Source: Russula earlei (taxonomy: Eukaryota; Basidiomycota; Agaricomycetes; Russulales; Russulaceae). From it: a DNA stretch of 64,000 nt. Both the position numbers and the translations under genes were made by a program. Below the pieces are notes generated by a model. The model worked only from the letters and a program-made list of their open reading frames with translations. It was not told the origin of the DNA and ran no database searches. This document shows positions 20,346-32,114 of the stretch, one piece after another. Location: the NCBI GenBank assembly GCA_025769875.1, contig JAGFNK010000265.1:1-64000 (forward strand), read 5' to 3'. Position 1 is the stretch's first letter; each line of letters begins with the position of its first letter.

Positions 20346-22097
20346 AAAAACCTCGGAATTAAACAAAATATGTCATCAGCCTTTCACCCTCAGACAGATG
20401 GACAAACTGAAAGGATGAATGCCCTGCTAGAACAATAACTTTGACTGTGGGCTGGACAATGACAACACACTTGGTCCAAGATGCTCCCACTAGCTAAATA
20501 CACACATAACTCTTGGAAACATAAGGTAATATGACAATCACCTCACAAACTCCTCATGGGATTCAAACCCCAAGTTGACATCGATCTTATTGATGACAAC
20601 ATTCCAGCCAGCACTAACAGACTTCTAGAACTAGAAGAATCTAGAAAGGACACACAACAACTTCTAGAATGAAGACAATAATCCAAAGGTCCAGACAAAT
20701 TGGAAATGAAAGAAAGAACCTTTGTTTGGTTATGTCAAGACTCACTGTTGAACAATCCAGTTCAAGAGTGAGGGATAAGTTCAAAGATGACTCAATAGAT
20801 GTCCAAGATGGCATGGGCAAGAAGCCAGGTCCAGAGCAGTACCAAGTACCAAAGAGGTACGGTTACTGGTAGTATTGAGAAGTTACACAGGGAAGAGGCC
20901 AGAATGATCACAAGGGGATGGTCCTTAAAGGAGTATCCCAGGGGTAGAGAGTGCTGTAAACAAATGGACAGTCTGAAGACCATCTGCTACTTTATTGAGC
21001 ACTTATATACTACAAGAGAACTGCTAAATAGGGAACAAGTCATAACCTTGTTATCAAGCACAATGGATGGATGAGTAAGAAGTCAGAGTGTGCTTACTGA
21101 GCATGCTCAGTCATGCTCAGTAAGCTGCTGAGTAAGAAGGCTCATACTGATGAGTAAGAGCCTTTACTGTCCACATGTTCACTGCTTTAGTACACGTGCA
21201 AAACATCTGATTCATTTACTGTTAGTTAGTTTAGGGCCGGTCATTTGAGGACTTGTAGTTTGGTTCAAGGAATAGAATAGCTTATAAGGCCCCTTATATA
21301 GTTCTATTTGGGTCCTTAGAGTCAACTCTAATACTTCTATTAAGGTCCTTAGTATTGCTTCATAGTTTGTTCTAAGGTTATTAGAGTTAGTCTAATAACA
21401 TGTTGTAGGGCCTTTAGTATCTTGTTGGTGCCTTTTGTAGAGCACTTATAGTCATTCTAAAGGGTCCTTAGAGAGGCTATAATACTGTCCTTTATTGCTA
21501 AAAGGGTTGCCACTAAGTGGGGCTTGCTGTATGTCGATTGTGCTGAGAATCACTCACATGACAATGCACATGCGATATTGTGGACACCTCTACTCACCCC
21601 TTTTGTCCGTGTGAACAGGGTGGCATCATAGAGGCTGGGTTTCCTCTAATAAGGAAGGGTCCTTCAAGGACCCTCTCTGGGAAATGGTTCATGACAGGTT
21701 AGAAGTAAAAAATCTGAAGACATGAGGAGCCTGCAAACTCATGCCCAAATAATACAGACCATTCCCCATTAAGAAGAGGATTTCCAAAGTTGCTTATCAA
21801 CTAGAATTACCTCCTTCCATGAAGATACACAATGTCTTCCACACAAACCTCCTCCTACCCTATATAGAAATGGAGGAACACAGCACACCCTTCACATAAC
21901 CTCCACTGGTGATCAAAGGAGAAGAAGGATACAAAATAGAAGCCATTCTAGATGCAAGAAGGGTTGGAAGAACATGTAAAATTCAATACCTCATGCACTG
22001 GAAGGGCTATCTATCAGGAGATGACTCCTGGGTCAATCACCATGACCTCAATGCACCCAACTTACTAAAAGAATATTACTCTGCCATGGCTAGATGA
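20345..22097 (+). pseudogene. Gypsy-C integrase and chromodomain, split by a solo LTR
   Basis: The integrase core end is seen as [21 protein letters not shown] spread over the start region (20370-20440), followed by PLAKYTHNSW with stops. After the solo LTR (20733-21696) the frame resumes with [20 protein letters not shown] (about 21775-21840), then a chromodomain (21909-22097: EEGYKIEAILDARR, YLMHWKGYLSGDDSWV). The last 62 codons are open. The lineage is distinct from Gypsy-B. Upstream pol is missing. Confidence 0.82.
20733..21696 (-). repeat. Solo LTR, family 2
   Basis: 964 bp, minus orientation, TG...CA, with exact GGTTA at 20728-20732 and 21697-21701. A perfect 16-bp palindrome ACTGAGCATGCTCAGT lies at 21096-21111. 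The TATATAAG box and the AGACTGTCC-type start are on the minus strand near 20970-21010. Confidence 0.93.
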
Positions 22098-22160
22098 CCA
22101 AATGTATAAATACTTGTCATTGAATACCCACCTTCCCTACTGAACCTCTCTCCCACAGAA

Positions 22161-22845
22161 AATGTCCACTCCTACCTCTTCACCTGCTTCATCTGCTACA
22201 CTTGTCCCTCTTCCTCCCTCCAGAGAAAGCTCTCCACTTTCCACTGACAGCATCAGTTTCAGGATCTAAGCCAGATGAGCAGCCAGACATGCTGCCATGA
22301 TCATTGAGGCAGCTGAACTCTGGTCAATGCCTCTCCCCACAATTATCTGTAGCTTCACCAATTGATCTCTGTCTTGCAGCACCACCCCTCACATTCAAAC
22401 ACCTAGTCCCACTCCTAGTTGACCCATCATGGTTTCACCACCTGAACCACTACCCATTCCTCCTCGAACTGACACCCCTCCAATCCAATACCCCCCTCCC
22501 CTTACTGATATCATTCTCATGAGCAAAAATCCCACCAATGTTGTATCACTTCCAGAAGACAAGAAACCTCCTGCATACATACTGCCAAACCCCCCAGCAC
22601 CTATACTGACAGATGCAGAAGTGATGAGAGAAGACTGGATGGAGAACAATCCACAATTCCATGATATCCTCATTCCTGACCCTGGAAATGAGGATGACAC
22701 CACCACTCCTCGCTTCACTATGTACAAGCTAGATTCCCTCTATCCCACTGTCTTCGCAACATATGGACCAGGATGTCCTGTTCACCCATCCCATATTTGT
22801 GGTTGTGCAGACCCTTACCCTCAGACACACTAGAGCTGTCAACAA
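22161..22845 (+). pseudogene. Gypsy-C downstream ORF, N-terminal part (unknown)
   Basis: Only 63 bases behind the chromodomain stop an ATG opens MSTPTSSPASSATLVPLPPS, a Ser/Pro/Thr-rich start resembling that of the Gypsy-B leader ORF. After stops, 22429-22833 encodes a Pro-rich segment with MREDWMENNPQFHDIL and a Cys/His end (CPVHPSHICGCADP). No known domain is recognised. It appears to continue in another frame into the zinc-knuckle segment further right. Confidence 0.5.
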
Positions 22846-23071
22846 AGTGTTAAGACTAGAAGATGACTGTACCCTAATAGCTGAAGTATACCACTATAGG
22901 TGAATGATCAAAAAGACCCAGGACTATGTGAAGAAGCTAGCTGACATGCACAGTACCTTTCACAACTTTCTATGGGAGCTGAGAGACTCAGAAATGCACC
23001 TGGCCAGAGCCAATGTGGTCAAGAGAATCAAACTGTGAATACTCTTCCAAACCTTTCCCCAACTCACTCAC

Positions 23072-23900
23072 TGTCAAGACACGTACTGCTGATCACTAAG
23101 GATTCAGGAGCAGGTGGGCAAGAGTCGGAACAGACGGTACGCGGCGTAAATGGCATTGAACAGGAGGACGAGCCAAACGACTAGAAGATACCAGATGGGG
23201 ACTGGTACATGTTGCAGGAGGCAGAGGCGAAGAGTAGAGGCCAGTGCAGCAAGGGGCTTTAAACAAGGCAGTCGTTGAAGAGTACCTTGAAGACGAGGGA
23301 GGACTTTAGACTGAGTGGTCGCAGGGGAGTACCCAGGAAGATGAGAGTATCACAAATGGACAGTCTGACGACTGCCATGCTTCATTGGGGCTTATATACA
23401 GTGTACAGGGTCGATTACAAAGAACTGGGACTATTCTAGACCCTTTGGTACCATCCAATAGGACTACAGAGGCATAAACTTGCTTGTGTCAAGTTTCAGG
23501 CTTACTGAGTGCATTACTGATCTTTGTGGAGCGATGACATCATTATGATGTCACTGTGGAGCACTTAGTGAGCCTATGAGGTCACTGTGGAGTTGCTCAG
23601 TCAGCCATGATGTCATTGGAGCCTTGATGACATCAGATGATTTATGCAACAGTTTCTAAGAGTTTGTGCTGCTGTTTCGGGTCCTTGGTGGCTGGGTGGC
23701 CATGTGGCTGCCACGCGATGATTACCCGATTAGGAAACGGGTGCCTGGTCAGTGTTATAGTGCCTTTGCAATAGCGATATCTTGTACCGCAGGAGGGATA
23801 GCCCAGAAAATGGAAGGGAGTCGGCAATGCAAAGTGAGAGAGGTCTCTCTTGAGTGAAATAGGACAATCTATGGCCAGGACCTGGCCTTGGTTCGTAACA
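23072..23900 (-). repeat. Solo LTR, family 1
   Basis: 829 bp, minus orientation, exact CTCAC at 23067-23071 and 23901-23905. Confidence 0.94.
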
Positions 23901-24173
23901 CTCACCCAGAACTGAATGGTGCTAGGGAGGCAATTATGGACCCTTGGTATCAATTCCCAACTTACATTGACAAGATTTGTCAATGGTGTAAAGACCCCCA
24001 TCATGACACACACAACTGTGCCCAGATAGTGACCTGTGTCCTCTGCAATTGCAATGGACATCTTATGGAGCATTGTAGATTCCCCCATCATCACTGCAAA
24101 TCTAACCAGCAGTGTTGAGTACCCATAGATCAACTCCATTTCCACACTCATGCCTGTTCTTCAACAATATGCC

Positions 24174-25127
24174 TGTCAAGACTCACTGTTGAACAATCCA
24201 GTTCAAGAGCGAGGGATAAGTTCAAAGATGAGTTGATAGATGTCCAAGACAGCATGGGCAAGAAGCAATGTCCAAAGCAGTACCAAGTACCAAAGAGGTA
24301 TGGTTACTGGTAGAGTCAAGCAATTACACAGGGAAGAGGCCAGAGTGATCACAAGGGGACAGTCCTTAAAGGAGTATCCAAGGGGTAGAGAGTGCTGTAA
24401 ACAAAAAGACTGTCCACTACTTTATTGAGCGCTTATATACTACAAGAGAACTGCTAAATAGGGAACAAGTCATAACCTTGTTATCAAGCACAATGGATGG
24501 ATGAGTAAGAAGTCAGAGTGTGCTTACTGAGCATGCTCAGTCATGCTCAGTAAGCTGCTGAGTAAGAAGGCTACTATTGATGAGTAAGAGCCTTTACTGT
24601 CCACATGTTCACTGCCTTAGTACACATGCAAAGCACCTGATTCATTTACTGTTAGTTAGTTTAGGGCCAGTCATTTAAGGACTTGTAGTTTGGTTCAGGG
24701 AATAGAGTTGCTCATAGGGCCCCTTATATAGTTCTATTAGGGTCCTTAGAGTTGACCCTAATACTTATATTAAGGTCCTTAGTATTGCTTTACAGTTTGT
24801 TCTATGGTTATTAGAGTTAGTCTAATAACACGTTGTAGGGCTTTTAGTGTCTTGTTAGTGCCTCTTGTAGGGCACTTAGAGTCATCCTAAAGGGTCCTTA
24901 GAGAGGCTATAGTACTGTCCTTTACTGCTAAAAGGGTTGCCATTAAGTGGGGCTTGCTGTATGTTGATTGTGCCAAGAATCGTTCATGCAACAATGCATG
25001 TGCGAATATTGTGGACACCTCTACTCACCCCTTTTGTCCATGTGAACAGGGTGGCACCATAGAGGCTGGGTTTCCTCTACTAAGGAAGGGTCCTTCAAAG
25101 GCCCTCTCTGGGAAATGGTTCATGACA
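24174..25127 (-). repeat. Solo LTR, family 2
   Basis: 954 bp, minus orientation, TGTCAAGACTC...GGTTCATGACA. The flanks ATGCC and ACACC match imperfectly, yet the surrounding ORF resumes on the other side, so it is an insertion. Confidence 0.85.
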
Positions 25128-25270
25128 ACACCATTGTCAAACATGGTCATGCTGGGGACATTCTTTTCTTGATCAGGAAGAAGCTCAAATGGGCATTTGA
25201 GGGCTACCAGTCCTTCTATAGTTGGTTTATTGAGCCCTTTGTACTTCCAGTCTCAAACTGTAGTCATGTT

Positions 25271-25690
25271 TGAAGAAATCAATATATTCTTGTGAGTGCA
25301 TGGTTTGGGGTTGAGGGTTCAGAGAGGAGAGGCTTGTTCTAATGTCACTGACTGGGGGCGGTGTCACTGACAAATCATTTCATGTGCGAGACATACACAG
25401 GGAAATTGGGTGAGATGACAAGTCCTTGCAAAGATCAGGGATCTTGGTGACAACACAGCAAATGCTAGTGTGTACAGTGGAGAGAAAGCTCTGTTGTATT
25501 GTCTTTGCATCCAGAAGACAAGGCAATAAAGGAAGTTTCAGATGATAAGCTCAAAAGCTTAGAGGCAGTTAGTACCTGTGGACACAATGAGTCATACACA
25601 AAGCAATCAGGGGCTGGGCATGAGGAACAGTCATTGTAAACACAAGTCAGACAGATGAGTCACTTAACATGAGTCAAACGTGAGGTACAT
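25271..25690. other. Unassigned sequence
   Basis: No coding frame or repeat that I can tie to another part of the window. It follows the end of the Gypsy-C downstream ORF and may be its 3' untranslated region or a lost LTR. Confidence 0.3.
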
Positions 25691-25699
25691 CTGGGTAGG

Positions 25700-26601
25700 C
25701 TATCCCAGTTGCTGGTCTGGTCTGAGGCACTGGTTCTGTGACACTTGTGCTGCAGTGTTGGTGACTGAGTGAGCAGAGGTGATGACAGAGGGCATGGTGG
25801 TGGCAGACAAGATGCAGGCAGGGGTGGCAGATGAGGCTGAGGGCATGGCAAAGTGCAAGATGGGAGTGATAGGGGTGATGGAGGTGGTTGGCAATGCTGA
25901 GGCCAGGACTGGCAAGGCTAATGGGATGGCATGGTCAAGAGGTGGTGCAGCAGCTGAGGGTACAGTGGGCAGAACTGGGACTGTGGAGGCTGGTGATACA
26001 GCAGACATGACTGAGGAATCTGAAGCTGAAATGGTGGGGAACAAGACTGCAACAGAGAGGGGCAACATGGAGGTGAGGGTATGTCAAGTCTGAATTGTCT
26101 TTGTTGTCAGAGTCAAGTCTGCATTCCCAGCAGATGTTGCATGGGTCTTGAGAGAAGATGTTGATTGCTGTATCAAACACCTCTTGGAAGTTGTAATATA
26201 TTCTTTGTTGCTCATCCATGTGCCAGGGGTCAAGGTCATCAGGAAATCATCTTGTAATTGTCCAGGTGGAGTCTGAGCCAAAAAAGCTCATTGAAATCTT
26301 CATGGGATAGGCAGCATGCATGTATGAGAGGACTGCATAACACTCTGAAAAGGCTGTGATATTCAAAAATGTCTTCCCAGTCATGCATACAGAGTCTTGA
26401 TGAGGCAGCCACAAATCCTTGGAGCTCCCGGTCATAGTAGTGGTTGGGTGGCATGATGGAGGGACTGGATGTGAGCTGACATGGCTGCGGCTGTGGGTGT
26501 GGGGGAGATGTTATGGAATGGAAAAGGCATGGGTGTGTCAGTGCTGGTGATGCTTGGAAGGAGGGAAAAGGATCCCTAGAATGGAGGGGGGAGATGGGCA
26601 A
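25700..26601 (-). pseudogene. Gag-like retroelement ORF (uncertain)
   Basis: Minus strand: a Pro/Ser-rich start (26601-26460), then an ordered part (YYDRELQGFVAASSRLCMHD, EDFNELFWLRLHLDNYKMI, 26430-26240), then DEQQRIYYNFQEVFDTAINI (26219-26160) in a second frame and an Ala/Ser/Pro/Thr-rich tail to 25700. The middle resembles, in general shape, the gag-like proteins of Agaricomycete retroelements that precede zinc knuckles, but no diagnostic motif is seen. At least two frameshifts. It could equally be a decayed host gene. Confidence 0.35.
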
Positions 26602-28270
26602 TGAGGGCTGGCTGTGACTCTGATTGCACTGGACATGAGGGCTGGAAACCTGGGCTTAGGGTTGAATGGACTGAGCTGGACTGAGCCCCAGGCTTGCTAA
26701 TGTGATCAGTGCATGGTGAAGGTGTGTTGAATTGGTGGAAGGTTAGCATGGGTGACAAGCAAGAGGGGAGGAAGTGGGATGAAGGTGGGGATGCAGCTGG
26801 TGGAAGGGTGAAGGATGTGGGGTGATTAGAGAGAAAGGGAAAGAGTTGTCAAGATGTGAGATGAGGGATGCATAGCATGTAGTGCAAGGCCCCTGGGGGG
26901 CTCAATGCTATTTCGCATGACTCACCAGTACTGCTATTGTGTCAACGCTTGATGGGGTGCTTGCTTGTAGGATGGGTTGCCCAAGGCAACTGAGGCAAGG
27001 AAGTTTGATGGAAACCAGGGGGGTACTCAGATCAGCTCCTCACTGGGGCAGCCAGTTTGTAGCATGCCAGGTCAGGGCATGCAGAGTTCAGTGGGCTTGA
27101 TCTGAGGGTGGGTATGAGCAGAAGGGAAACAGGGGAAATAACTCAAAGACAACACATGCATGGGGGCAAGTACAAGTCACATGATCCTGTGCTCAGCCAG
27201 ATCACATACCTTACAACATCCTTCAAGGGTTGCAAGAAAAAAAGTAGGAGGGAGGGGCTCTGATTTGGATATCAAGTTGTGAAGAGTAGAGTTGGGGCAG
27301 GTGTTGATACAGTTGACAATGACAATGCTGGGGTATGCAAGTAGGCACCCAAGGGCATGTTGTGCAGCATAGAGCGCAGCTAACAGGCCAAGCAACCCAC
27401 CTTAGAGGTTGTGCTAATGCTCAAGTGATATTGGGGTGTAGAGTGATGTGTATACTCATCTACATGTATGGTATTTATACCTCTATGACCCAGGGCTGTT
27501 CCTAAGTCCAAAAGAGGTGACTACAGGTGTCCACTATTTCATGCACACAGTGACGTGTGATGTGGAAACATTCTAGACACAGCATAAGGCTGCATCTTGT
27601 GATAGATAGCATAGTATGCGTAACCCTATTGCCATAAGTGCATATGCTAAAGTTCTGTCTAACATGTAACATCTCTAATTGGATCTTGAACCTTGTATGA
27701 AGGTCTTCACCTTCTTTGATCCATTCAGGTTCCAGTTCACCAGGGCATCCATATTATAGTTGAGGGTTGGATAGAGGTATAGGGGCCCAAGTGCACAAGC
27801 CACAGGGCACACAGTGGGTAAGCAAATGGGAGACAACTGACATACTGAGTGGTGGTGTAAAAATTTAAAAAAAACTAGCCACAGAAACAAAAACAAAATA
27901 CTGCACATGCAAATCCATTCCAGCTGAGTCAGGAATGTGGCTTGCTATGGGTAATGAGGTGGAGGCTTGTCCATGGAGGTAGTCATGTTGGCCATGGAGA
28001 GAGGTTTAGTGGGAAGGAGAGGGGAGGAGAGGATGAGAGAGCATGCATGAATGAAACAAATGCACCATGGATACTGCTGACACAGCTACAGTTCAGTTGC
28101 CATTGGTCTGGTCTGGTTCAATCCGCAGTCCATTTTCAGTCCAATGGACCAGACTTTTAAACACATTTGGGATGAAATTTTGTGTACCGGATAGGTCCTC
28201 ACTATCAGCCCACATTTGTCACATGACCACATCTTTGTAAGCTACTATATATGGAAATGTCATAGTGGGG
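26602..28270. other. Unassigned sequence
   Basis: Only short, low-complexity open frames (for example 27395-27177, minus). No motif, LTR end or long repeat recognised. The composition resembles the neighbouring repeats. Confidence 0.3.
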
Positions 28271-28278
28271 GAGAGGTG

Positions 28279-28629
28279 TCAGAGCTTGAACTTGCTCCAG
28301 CGACCCCTGCGCCCAGCCACACTCTGGTCATCTTGACGCAAACTGGCCATAAGATCTACCACCTCCTGATGGTTGAAACTAGCAGACTTGACCGCAATAT
28401 GTGGCGTGCTTGGCGAGTCGTCATTTGGTACTACATGATTTGAGTCCGATGATGATGGTGGCGCCCCCTCATAGTTCGGACTGGATCCGAAATTCCCAAG
28501 TCTGCTAGGTACTGTCAACTTCCGGGGGAAAGAGAACTTGATGACGTCGGCCTTTTTTTGAGGAAGCGAGAGCGATGGAGCGATGCCAATGACGAGGCAG
28601 AATATGACAAGAACATATGTGGTTCGCAT
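28279..28629 (-). pseudogene. Small secreted-protein gene, minus-strand copy (truncated)
   Basis: 116 open codons starting MRTTYVLVIFCLVIGIAPS, a clear signal peptide (basic start, hydrophobic core, small residues before SLPQ). The mature part is Ser/Pro-rich with a helical segment (NHQEVVDLMASLRQDDQS). It lacks the last 30-odd residues of the plus-strand copy at 56083-56511, because the duplicated block ends near 28285. It also differs by a compensated frameshift behind the signal peptide. A secreted small protein of unknown role is inferred. Confidence 0.55.
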
Positions 28630-29109
28630 TGTTACTCCTGAGCGGGATGTGGATTTTGAATGAAAGTCGTCGAAGTTGTCGAGGAAGGAATGAGTCGAAA
28701 GCTTAGAAAGATTGCAGGTAACCGGTACCTGAGTATGAAGTAAATGGGAACTCTGCTGGGGAGAATTGCACCTGCAGGTGTTGATTTATACTGCGGCAAG
28801 TCCACCACCACTTGTCCACGACCAGGATGGGCATGGCTATACATCCGTCGCATCATGATCCAGTGTTGATGCGACGTTGATGCATCGACGTTTCCAGGCT
28901 TGCAAGCTGGAAATGAGAGCAGCGAGCACGTTACGACCAGTTGAAATCATCTCATGTACACGTTGGGACCGCCACTGGTGAAGTGGCAGTGCAGTGAGTC
29001 GAGGTGAAGCACGCTGAGGTCATGCAACTGTCACGGTAGTGCAGGAAATGCTATAGCTACACTGTAGTGAAGCAATGTCTATGTAGCGAAGACTATATCT
29101 ATTGGAGGA

Positions 29110-29640
29110 TGACGCGTGCGATGGAAGCGAGAGCAGGCGGAAGTCGATGGAAAAGGACTTGATTCTCAACGAAACCCCTTTCTTCCTCAGTCTCCGCGCA
29201 TCCCGAAGGGCCCTCTCATGGTATGGAGTCCCTGGTTCATCACTGACTTGTAAAAGTGTTCAACTAGTTCTGGTGCGTCATCATCAGCCATTCCCCACAT
29301 CGTCCCAAATACCCTTCGGAATCCACAGTGTGACTCGTCGGAAATGCTGATTTCTGTCATCTCAGGAACGCAAACTCGGCGGCTGGAAGTTGCAGTGGTT
29401 CGAGTAATGTAAGATGCTGGCCATCATGGAGCTGGAACGAAGCGTCAAATGGCTTCGCATCTTTCAATTTTCCATGGCACACGAAATGCGAGAATCGATG
29501 GTCACGGTGACTTTCCACCACAGCAGAAGTTGTTACCTTGAGCCGTTGAATGGACTGTTGAGACATAGCCGAACCGCATCAACGCGTCAGCTCAACTGCT
29601 CGGCCGGTCCAATCACAGACTAATATGCTCTTGCCCCTCA
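29110..29640 (-). pseudogene. CHAT-domain remnant, minus-strand copy
   Basis: CHAT domains are caspase-like peptidase folds. The minus strand 29566-29357 encodes FSHFVCHGK (the conserved CHG with the catalytic His), FDASFQLHDGQHLTLLE and PAAEFAFL. In another frame to about 29110 follow CGFRRVFGTMWGMADDD and a YHERALR-type helix. The FLSAC segment that carries the catalytic Cys in the family is absent between these parts. Same defect as the plus-strand copy at 55143-55610. Confidence 0.72.
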
Positions 29641-29679
29641 GTCAGACACAGTTAGGCCAAAAAGGGTAATCACCAATCA

Positions 29680-29967
29680 TTGCTGTCTTCAGTGCACTTG
29701 GTGCAGCCCTTGAAACCACAAATTCAGCACAAAAATCTCCTTCAACATGCAAGGCAAATATGTCCCTCATTTCTGCTCATATTTCAATAGAAATTATATC
29801 CCCTGAATCACCTCAATGAGGGCTATGTATCCCCACCTTTTTCATGAGATTTGAGTTTGAGCAAAGGTTGGTGAAGCTGGACTCAGGCAGCCTGCACATG
29901 TATATGAAACACATTATGACTAAAATTGACCATCTATCTTTCTTATTTTTCCCTCAAAGTGCACCCA
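29680..29967 (+). repeat. Terminal inverted repeat remnant (TIR family, diverged)
   Basis: Starts TTGCTGTCTTCAGTGCACTTGG and matches, with many changes, the roughly 350-bp TIRs at 51354, 56608 and 59696. It breaks off at 29967 where a family-2 LTR begins. The same junction, inverted, occurs at 54733/54734. Confidence 0.6.
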
Positions 29968-30343
29968 TGTCATGAACCATTTCCCAGAGAGGGCCCTTGA
30001 AGGACCCTTCCCTATTAGAGGAAACCTAGGCTCCATGGTGCCACCCTGTTCACATGGCCAAAAGGGGTGAGTAGAGGTGTCCACAATATTGCACACACAT
30101 TGTGGCACAATTGATTTTAGGCACAATCAACATACAACAAGCCCTACTTGGTGACAACCTATCTAATAGCAAAGGACAATATTAGAGGCCCACTAAAGAC
30201 CCTTTAGGATGACCCTAAGGTCCTTATATTGGATGCTGATGAAGATACTATAGACCCTAGGACATATTATTAGACTAACTCTAATAACCTTAGAACAAAC
30301 TGTAAGATGACACTAGGGACCTTAATACTGATGAAGCGTGTCA
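29968..30343 (+). repeat. LTR fragment, family 2 (5' part)
   Basis: Starts TGTCATGAACCATTTCC and runs to about 30343, where unrelated sequence starts. Orientation plus. Confidence 0.75.
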
Positions 30344-31231
30344 GGTGATGTGCGAGTGAGAATTGTAAGACAGTCGAGACCAGGAGAGGAAGAAGGAGAG
30401 TAGAAGAGCAAGAGTATTCTCCAGCTCACAGACATGACGCGGCTAGAAGGTTGGTACGAGGCTGATAATGCGTCGATGCAGAGGCGTGGAAGACAAAAGG
30501 GCAATACAAAGGTGGGTCGGAAAGGTGGAGCCGAGTTGAGTGTGTTGGCGTTGATTTCGCAGCAGCACGTAGGAGGGAGGTTTTCTTTCTGAACCAAAAG
30601 GATGATGATATTCCGAGATGTAACTAGTGTCTTTTTATATGGAGCAAGAACTACGAAGGAGAGGGACATTCGGGGGAGTGGGAGTACCAGAGATGCAAAC
30701 AGTGAGTAGAGGAAACAAGGTCTGTGTAAGGAATCCGAAACGTGTAAGGTAAACGAAACTGATCAGAAGTAAATGAATCAAAGAAGACAAAGGCAGTTGG
30801 AGAATTCATAGCTGGAAACAGGCAGAGAGGTAACGTACAAAGTTCTGGCAACGGTAATTGTGCATCATCGGGGAACTGAGCCCTCGCATCTGACTGCGAT
30901 GATGACGGTGAAAGATGGATGAATGCGTCATGGTAGTCACAGCAGGGCAACGTGATGAAAGGGGGTCGAGAGCTGGCCGACAGGTGTGGGTGTGATTGGT
31001 ATGCGATGAAAGGAAGTCGAGAGTGGACTGGACAGCATGGGTGGAATTGCTACGCGATGAAAGGAAGTCGAGAGTGTGGGTGTGAGACGGTTGACGAGTT
31101 CGCGAGGTGGTGGACTGCAAAATGATGAAAGGACAAGGAAGGTGATGACATGGTTGTTGAGGGCGCAAGGCAGTGGACTTGAAAACAACAAAAGGTCTAG
31201 ACAAATGATGATGGGGTTGATGAGGATGCAA
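30344..31231 (-). other. Degenerate tandem repeat and unassigned sequence, left part
   Basis: On the minus strand 31231-30930 contains imperfect units of about 60 bp (CTCGACTTCCTTTCATCGC...) that continue beyond the LTR into 32115-32280. The open frames here are low-complexity Pro/Ser/His-rich and probably not genes. 30344-30900 shows nothing I recognise. Confidence 0.4.
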
Positions 31232-32114
31232 TGTTACACCATTTATCTTTTATGTCTACTTCTTACCTCTTGCTATGGACTGCTTGCTTGTGTACATCCC
31301 TTTACTTACTGATCTTGTGATCTCTTACATCTTGTGATCCCTTCTGTGTTATCATGTGATCCATACATGTCCAGGTAACACTGGATTGCTGTTACTTTCC
31401 CTTTGTTTGGTTCTCTTTCTGTTTATATTCACTTCTTAGTTTCGACTGTGCAATGCTGCGCACCTACTGTGCAGCACAGTTACTTGGTTCTGACTCATTT
31501 GTGGCCTCATTCCTATGACTCCTACTTATTATGACTCCTACTATACTAGTAGCACAGTCAAAGTGCAGCTATTGCTGCGCTTCTCCTGTATATATAAGCT
31601 CAGTACTTTGTGACCAAAGCCCTAAGCTTGGTCTCTTGTAGAATCCAACCTACTCTTGTCCAAACATATTCTCCTGCAACCCACTTCACTCTCACAAACT
31701 TAACCCACAACCACCTCTCCATTTCATCAACTCTCAACACACCATCCACCATCTACTCTTTGCCTTTCCCTTCCTTCCCTAAGAGTCTCTCTTCACTCCC
31801 CTGAGAAGAGCTCTCCTCCTTTAAGACCTACCTTCCTCTACTCTCTCTGCATTGTTCAAGGTCCCTGACGGACTTGAACGCATATAGCTAGTGGAACCAG
31901 CCCTAGTCTATCCCATTATAAACTTACCCTAGCTTCTCAATGGACCGAGTCGTACTAGGAAGGGTCTATTGGCCATAACCTGTTTAGCATAAAACACTTC
32001 GACCACTGCAGGGATCCTTACTCATTATACATGGGAACCAGCCCATTTCTTGAACACCTCGTTATCATCAACTTGTTTTCCGCTTGTGAACTGACACGGC
32101 TAGTTACTGTGACA
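31232..32114 (+). repeat. Solo LTR, family 4
   Basis: 883 bp, exact TGCAA at 31227-31231 and 32115-32119. Inserted in the tandem repeat. Confidence 0.94.

Larger units (their letters stand above)
22842..25270 (+). pseudogene. Gypsy-C downstream ORF, zinc-knuckle part, split by two solo LTRs
   Basis: Without the LTRs at 23072-23900 and 24174-25127 the text reads as one protein: a charged helical part (DYVKKLADMHSTFHNFL, RDSEMHLARANVVKRI), then ICQWCKDPHHDTHNC and a perfect CX2CX4HX4C, CVLCNCNGHLMEHC (about 24030-24075), then CRFPHHHC, and after the second LTR a Trp/Phe-rich end (LKWAFEGYQSFYSWFIEP, about 25170-25230). A few stops are present. Nucleic-acid binding is likely from the knuckles. 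An extra ORF behind integrase is unusual for Ty3/gypsy. Confidence 0.55.

Noticed and set aside
28632..28856. 74-codon frame upstream of the secreted-protein gene, also present in the inverted copy
   Set aside because: It spans the TATA box and leader of the gene, and its conservation is explained by the block duplication.
29102..29350. 82-codon plus-strand frame
   Set aside because: It is the antisense of the CHAT remnant, which has recognisable motifs on the minus strand.
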